Below are positions 62,101 to 64,000 of a stretch of DNA of 64,000 nucleotides, in pieces. The notes beneath the pieces were generated by a model. That model was not told the DNA's origin. It saw nothing but the letters and a program-made list of their open reading frames with translations, and ran no database searches. The translations under genes were made by a program, and so were the position numbers. The DNA is from an uncultured Acidobacteriia bacterium. Lineage in GTDB: Bacteria; Acidobacteriota; Terriglobia; Bryobacterales; Bryobacteraceae. The stretch's first letter is position 1; each line of letters starts with the position of its first letter. Location: assembly GCA_903929755.1 (NCBI GenBank), contig CAIYVZ010000150.1, positions 1 to 64,000 on the forward strand, given 5' to 3'.

Positions 62101-64000
62101 TTACACTTTGTGGATTCGCCCCCACTGCGACCGTCGCCACCACGGTATTCGTCGCCGTATCGATTACGGAAACGTTGTTCGTGGAGTAATTCGTGACATA
62201 GACGCGGGTGCCCGCCGGGTTGATGGCGACAGAATAGGGGTAAGTTCCCACCGGGATTGTCGCCACCACCGTATTGGTCGCCGTATTAATTACCGAGACA
62301 GTGTTACTGGTGCTGTTGGGGATATAGGCAAAGTTGCGAGCCGTTACCGCGGGGATGCCCACATAGGTGTATATCTGGCTCGCCACGTTAGTCCCGCTTG
62401 GTGTCGTCACCAGCACACTCCCCGCGCCCGCCGCACTGGAAGCGGTCACTGCGGTGATGGAAGTGGAGCTGACCACCGTAAAACTGGTGACCGCAGTCCC
62501 GCCCAGGGTCACACCTGTCGCGTTGATGAATGCTGTGCCGGTTATGGTGATGGACGTTCCGCCCGCCACGGGACCACTCGCCGGGCTGAGCGCCGTCACC
62601 GTTGGCGCGGCAGCGTTCGTGTACAAAATAGTGCCCACATTGGTCCCACCCGGCGTCGTTACCAGCACGCTCGAAGTTCCCGCCGCTTTAACCGGGGTCA
62701 CCGCCGTGATAGAGGTGTCACTCACAACCACTACACTCGTAACCGCCGTGCCCCCAAGCGTCACTGCGGTCGCCCCGGTGAAACCCGTTCCTGTGATGGT
62801 AATTGCCGCTCCGCCCGCCAGTGGCCCACTCGACGGACTCACGGAACTGACCGTGGGCACCGGCAGATACGAATACAAAGTGTTCGCGGCATTTGTTCCG
62901 CCCGGCGTCGTCACCAGCACGCTCGCCGCTCCCGCCGTTCTGGCTGGAGTTTTGGCAGTGATGGAAGTACTGCTCACCACAACTACTGTGGTTGCCGCGG
63001 CCCCACCGATCGTCACGCCCGTGGCCCCGGTAAACCCGGTTCCCGTGATCGTGATCGCCGTGACACCCGCCAGCGGACCGCTCGCCGGACTAACCGAGGT
63101 CACCCCTGGCGGAGCGATATAGGTATAAAGCGTATTCGCCGCATTCGTGCCGCCCGGCGTTGTTACCAGCAAACTGGCCGTTCCAGCCGTTCCCGCAGGT
63201 AGGGTAGCGGTGATGCTGGTGTCACTTGCCACCGTCACGTTTGTTGCAGCAACTGCGGCAAAGCTGACGCCGGTGGCTCCGGTAAAACCAGTTCCTGTTA
63301 CCGTGACCGTGGTGCCCCCGCCAAGTGGCCCGCTGGCGGGACTCACGCTGGTTACGGTGGGAGTGGGGTAGACGTAAGTGGAGCTCGAAGCTGCGGATGC
63401 CGGCCCCGTGCCCGCACTGCTGGTGGCCTTTACAGTAAAGGTGTACGAACTCTTGTTCGCCAGTCCCGTCACCACAATCGGACTCGCAGTGCCCGTGCCG
63501 GTGAAGTTGCCGGGCGTAGACGTCACGGTATAGCTGGTAATCGCCGAACCGCCCGTCGAGTCCGGGGCCGTGAACGTTACCGTAGCCTGGGTGTTCGCCG
63601 CCGTTGCCGCAGTGATGGTTGCCGCAGTGGGCGGAGTCGCATAATTCAGGGCTGAAACGTCGGGAAAGCTTTGACTGTTGGTCGGTGTCAGCAAAACCGG
63701 GCCAACCGCTGTCGGCGTGATGGTGAACGTCTGCGGCACGTAGGAATCATTGAACGTCAAGACAATGGGAGTAGAAAGCCCGCCGCCAGACGGTGTCACC
63801 GTAATGGTGCCGGAAAATGCGCCGTTTGGAGTCACCGTGAAAGTCGCCGAAGCTGTGTTCAGAGGCCCACTTGCGGGGCCGCTGATTGTGTAGGCATTGC
63901 CTGCGGCCAGATATTCCAGCACACGGTTATTGTTGGAATCTGCCACGTAAAGATTCCCGCTGCTGTCCCGTGTCACGGATCGGGGAGAATTCAGCGTGGT
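53135..64000 (-). CDS. Giant mosaic surface protein of IPT, Fn3, NHL and YVTN repeats (5' end outside the window)
   Basis: At least 3621 residues; the frame is open to the window edge (GTG 63976 is only an internal codon). From N to C: an NHL fragment and an Ig-like domain (64000-63640), Fn3 (about 63640-63370), five IPT/TIG domains (63370-62350), a YVTN propeller of about 42-residue repeats (62350-61440; STNNVSVIDTATNTVVATV), four IPT (61435-60450), Fn3, NHL propeller (60170-59125; TADRVYGQGGSFT), three Fn3, a second NHL propeller (58310-57245), two Fn3, a third (56690-55620), three Fn3, a DUF4082-like domain (54800-54340), three Big_1-type domains (54340-53430) and a final IPT. No enzyme motif is visible. 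It ends CTFSFQ. Likely an extracellular adhesin or matrix protein. Confidence 0.85.
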   Translation of the reverse strand, partial: TTLNSPRSVTRDSSGNLYVADSNNNRVLEYLAAGNAYTISGPASGPLNTASATFTVTPNGAFSGTITVTPSGGGLSTPIVLTFNDSYVPQTFTITPTAVGPVLLTPTNSQSFPDVSALNYATPPTAATITAATAANTQATVTFTAPDSTGGSAITSYTVTSTPGNFTGTGTASPIVVTGLANKSSYTFTVKATSSAGTGPASAASSSTYVYPTPTVTSVSPASGPLGGGTTVTVTGTGFTGATGVSFAAVAATNVTVASDTSITATLPAGTAGTASLLVTTPGGTNAANTLYTYIAPPGVTSVSPASGPLAGVTAITITGTGFTGATGVTIGGAAATTVVVVSSTSITAKTPARTAGAASVLVTTPGGTNAANTLYSYLPVPTVSSVSPSSGPLAGGAAITITGTGFTGATAVTLGGTAVTSVVVVSDTSITAVTPVKAAGTSSVLVTTPGGTNVGTILYTNAAAPTVTALSPASGPVAGGTSITITGTAFINATGVTLGGTAVTSFTVVSSTSITAVTASSAAGAGSVLVTTPSGTNVASQIYTYVGIPAVTARNFAYIPNSTSNTVSVINTATNTVVATIPVGTYPYSVAINPAGTRVYVTNYSTNNVSVIDTATNTVVATVAVGANPQSVTINPEGTLAYVGNVSAATISIIDTATNTVKATVPADSQPTGIAFHPSGAYYAVTNGNFNQVSIINAATNSITSRIALNAPGQTPQTHGIVFNPAGTTAYVTNSGGNTVSVINTTTRAVSAITMPGYPGGIAIHPAGTLLYVTVSTNNVVVIDTATNTVTATLTVGASPVNVSFSPSGAFAYVSDSSNNYVSVIDTTTRAVTATIPVGKSPNGVGPFIGNIPPIFPATGWSAGGTLVTISGTSFTGATGVTIGGAPATNVTVVSDNAITATTPAGALGTASVVVTNSQGSSLDNTFYTYANVPTLTAISPSGGGLAGGTAVTLTGTALLGTTGMTIGGTAATNVVVVSDTSITATAPAGAAGASSVQVTAPAGTNAANSLYTYYGVPTVTSITPNGGVLTAGTAVTITGTGFTGTTNVTIGGTVATSIVIVSSTSITATLPAGTAGTASVLVTTPGGTNAANTLYTYFPKPTVTLVSPASAPELVATAVTITGTGFTGATAVTFGGTAATSVTVVSDTSITALTPAKTTAAASVLVTTPGGTNAANSLYTYTSVPGAPTVGIATAGNGQASLAFTAPAWNGGSAITVYTVTSTPGSFTGTGTATPVVVAGLTNGTSYTFTVRATSALGTSLASAVSNAVTPAVGMTADRVYGEFGSFTAATANNGGISANSLSGMSGVAADSSGGVYIADGANNRILHYAQGSTTADIVYGQGGSFTTNTLNNGGISASSLYYLVGISVDSSGGLYVADQYNARVLHYRKGSTTADRVYGQGDSFTTGSAATSIGGLNRPNFVVADSGGVYVADTFNNRVLHFSGVSTTPDRVYGQGGVFTTGTANKGGVSANSLYQPVGLRVDSSGGLYVADYYNNRVLYYLSGSTTADQVYGQSGSFTTNTANSGGISATSLLSPYDVDVDGSGGIYVTEISNTRVLHYPQGSTTADRVYGQGGSFTSNTANIGGRSAGTLSGPIGMNVDSAGGFYVTDYYNARVLHYPAPTSTAPGAPTIGTATSGTGQATVTFTAPASNGGAAITGYTVTSTPGNFTAAGTASPIVVTGLSGGTAYTFTVTATSTVGTGTASAASNAVTPVSVPGTPAAGTATAGYTQATVAFTAPVSNGGSAITSYRVTSTPGSLTATAAASPITVTGLTNGTAYTFTLTATNAIGTSAASAASNSITPAISVPGAPTVGTASAGIAQVSLAFTAPAYTGGSTITGYTVTSTPGSFTGTGAASPVVVTGLTNGTSYTFTVTATNAIGTGSASVASNAVTPAVGMTADRVYGQAGSFTTGTSNKGGLSASSMSGPECGLASDSLGGVYVGDYINNRVLHFPLGSTTADGVYGQGGSFTANTINNGGISANSLNYPCGVAVDGSGGLYVADIGNNRVLHFPQGSTTADQVYGQSGSFTSNTINNGGVTANSLNTPQSVMTDGSGGIYIADTPNSRVLHFAQGSTTADRVYGQGGSFTSNTANKGGISANSLFNPEGFATDANGGLYVADDANHRVLHFPQGSTTADQVYGQGGAFTSNPANNGGVSASSLSRPFAVAVDAAGGIYVAEFGNNRILHFPQGSTIADRVYGQGGSFTSNGSGLSATALASPAAVALDSGGGLYVGEWYNSHVLHFPSPNSTAPGAPTIGTVTFGNGQATVSFTVPASNGGAAITVYTVTSTPGNITATGTTSPIIVTGLTNGTAYTFAVTATSSVGTSPASGVSTAVTPATVPGAPVIGTATVGAAGTGQATVTFTAPGSNGGSAVTGYTVTSAPAGGTDSNAGTTALSHMVTGLTNGTAYTFTVKATNVAGTSAASAASNSVTIALLTTADRVYGQGGVFTTGTINKNGISATSSYNPFSTGTDSSGGLYVADFSNNRVLHYPSGSTTADRVYGQGGVFTTNTANKTAISANSLSSPNSVAGDSSGGVYITDFGNNRVLHYPSGSTTADRVYGQSGSFTTVTANTGGISSTSISGPYGVAVDSSGGIFVGDHTNHRVLHYLSGSTTADQVYGQSGSFTTATPNKGGLSADSLNYPEGVAVDGSGGLYVAEVTNNRVLHYPSGSTTADRVYGQGGSFTSGTANNSGISANSLSYPQGVMPDSSGGLYVTDNSNNRVLHYPYGSTMADRVYGQGGAFTSGTANNGGITANSLSGPGGGSVDSSGGLYVADWTNNRVLHFPAPPATLPGVPTIGTVTFGNGQATVAFSTPVSNGGSAITTYTVTSSPGGFTGTGTTSPIVVTGLTNGTAYTFTVTATNAVGSGSASFSSILVTPATVPDAPTMGGATPGNAQASVTFTAPASNGGSTITGYTVTSSPGGITGTGAASPIVVAGLTNGTAYTFTVTATNAAGTSSDSASSTAVIPVTTPGAPTIGTAAANSGQASVAFTAPASNGGSAITGYTVTSSPGNFTGTGTVSPILVTGLTNGTAYSFTVTATNGAGTGVASAASNGVTPSAPVGQSAYTLPVPSGLGGANGAGNPVNLGSRFTPTSNINVTALGFYADSAVTLSEVVTLYDPSGAVLASVTVPVSSPTVGGFYYQAITPVTISAGQTYIVSSWTGNNAWNSSLYSQLTVAPAIGNSNSVYAYGAVQRPSSVNNALRAYLGPNFLFTGGAAAAGLATVTVSSPSVAANGSAAATVTVTLYDSGGLALPGKTVTLAKGGGSSVISAASGPSNSSGVVTFTVTDTVAEATTYSATDTTDSVGIPATAVVTFTAGTPTAGQSTVSASAASVIANGSASSTVTVTLKDGNGNPVAGKTVMLAKSGGSSVISAASGASNSSGVVTFTVTDTVAEATTYTATDTTDSVGIPATAVVTFTAGTPTAGQSTVSASAVSVPANGSASSTVTVTLKDANGNPVAGKTVTLAQGGGSSVISAASGASSNSGVVTFTVSDAVAEIPTYTASDTTDGVTIRQTASVVFTPLMPVITAFTPIQGPAATSTAVVITGSGFTNASAVAFGGVAASSFTVNSDTQITASAPTHAAGAVAITVTTSAGTATAGSCVANCTFSFQ

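Noticed and set aside
54090-63122. Regularly spaced repeats in the giant gene that might suggest a CRISPR array
   Set aside because: The repeats are long, imperfect, in frame and encode NHL, Fn3 and IPT protein repeats; there are no short identical repeats with unique spacers.

Overview
The window looks like a chromosome segment of an Acidobacteriota bacterium, most likely of the Solibacter/Bryobacter type (Bryobacterales). The base composition is GC-rich. The gene families typical of that group are present together: an Oar-like TonB-dependent receptor with an N-terminal carboxypeptidase-regulatory domain, a TIGR03435-family protein, a DUF1592/DUF1587 cytochrome next to a DUF1552 Tat protein, several PEP-CTERM proteins, and very large repeat-built surface proteins. 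This is inference from families; no rRNA gene is present to confirm it. No tRNA, rRNA or CRISPR array was found by eye.

Layout. 1-139 is the left end of an IS3-type element that leaves the window and appears to have cut the 3' end of a large secreted Ig/PKD protein gene (109-4236), which sits in an operon behind a PEP-CTERM gene. 5083-14626 is housekeeping-like: a Tes-like radical SAM protein, queG, an outer-membrane barrel, an MBL-fold protein, a glycosyltransferase, a STAS protein, a TlpA-like thioredoxin, nuoI, cysE and a stand-alone 5'-3' exonuclease. 14627-17941 is an accessory patch: hicBA, a DUF433/DUF5615 toxin-antitoxin pair whose toxin has no usable start codon, and a decayed partial copy of the pfkB-type kinase gene found 1.5 kb away.

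17942-21000 (minus strand) is an aroF - hypothetical - pfkB operon. The aroF leader encodes a short peptide rich in Phe/Tyr/Trp codons, followed by mutually exclusive antiterminator and terminator hairpins: a textbook-shaped ribosome-mediated attenuator. This is the most interesting regulatory element in the window.

21130-36610 holds a LolA-like protein, an asparaginase domain protein, a broken PEP-CTERM gene, a zinc-ribbon protein, rsmG, a CocE/NonD hydrolase, the TonB receptor, a tannase/feruloyl esterase, a PEP-CTERM metalloprotease and TIGR03435, then rpsO-pnp (34499-37136). 37300-38620 is a gene-poor scar with a minisatellite and an RHS remnant. 38829-48328 is catabolic: a mutarotase-like protein, an esterase, a CitE-like lyase beside a truncated MaoC-type hydratase, a secreted ADP-ribosylglycohydrolase with a permease, a PQQ dehydrogenase with a cytochrome c, and an amidohydrolase. 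48414-53057 is the DUF1552/DUF1592 pair. 53135-64000 is a single giant mosaic surface protein gene open at the right edge. Short perfect tandem duplications occur at three gene starts or junctions (about 25.05, 41.72 and 46.34 kb).
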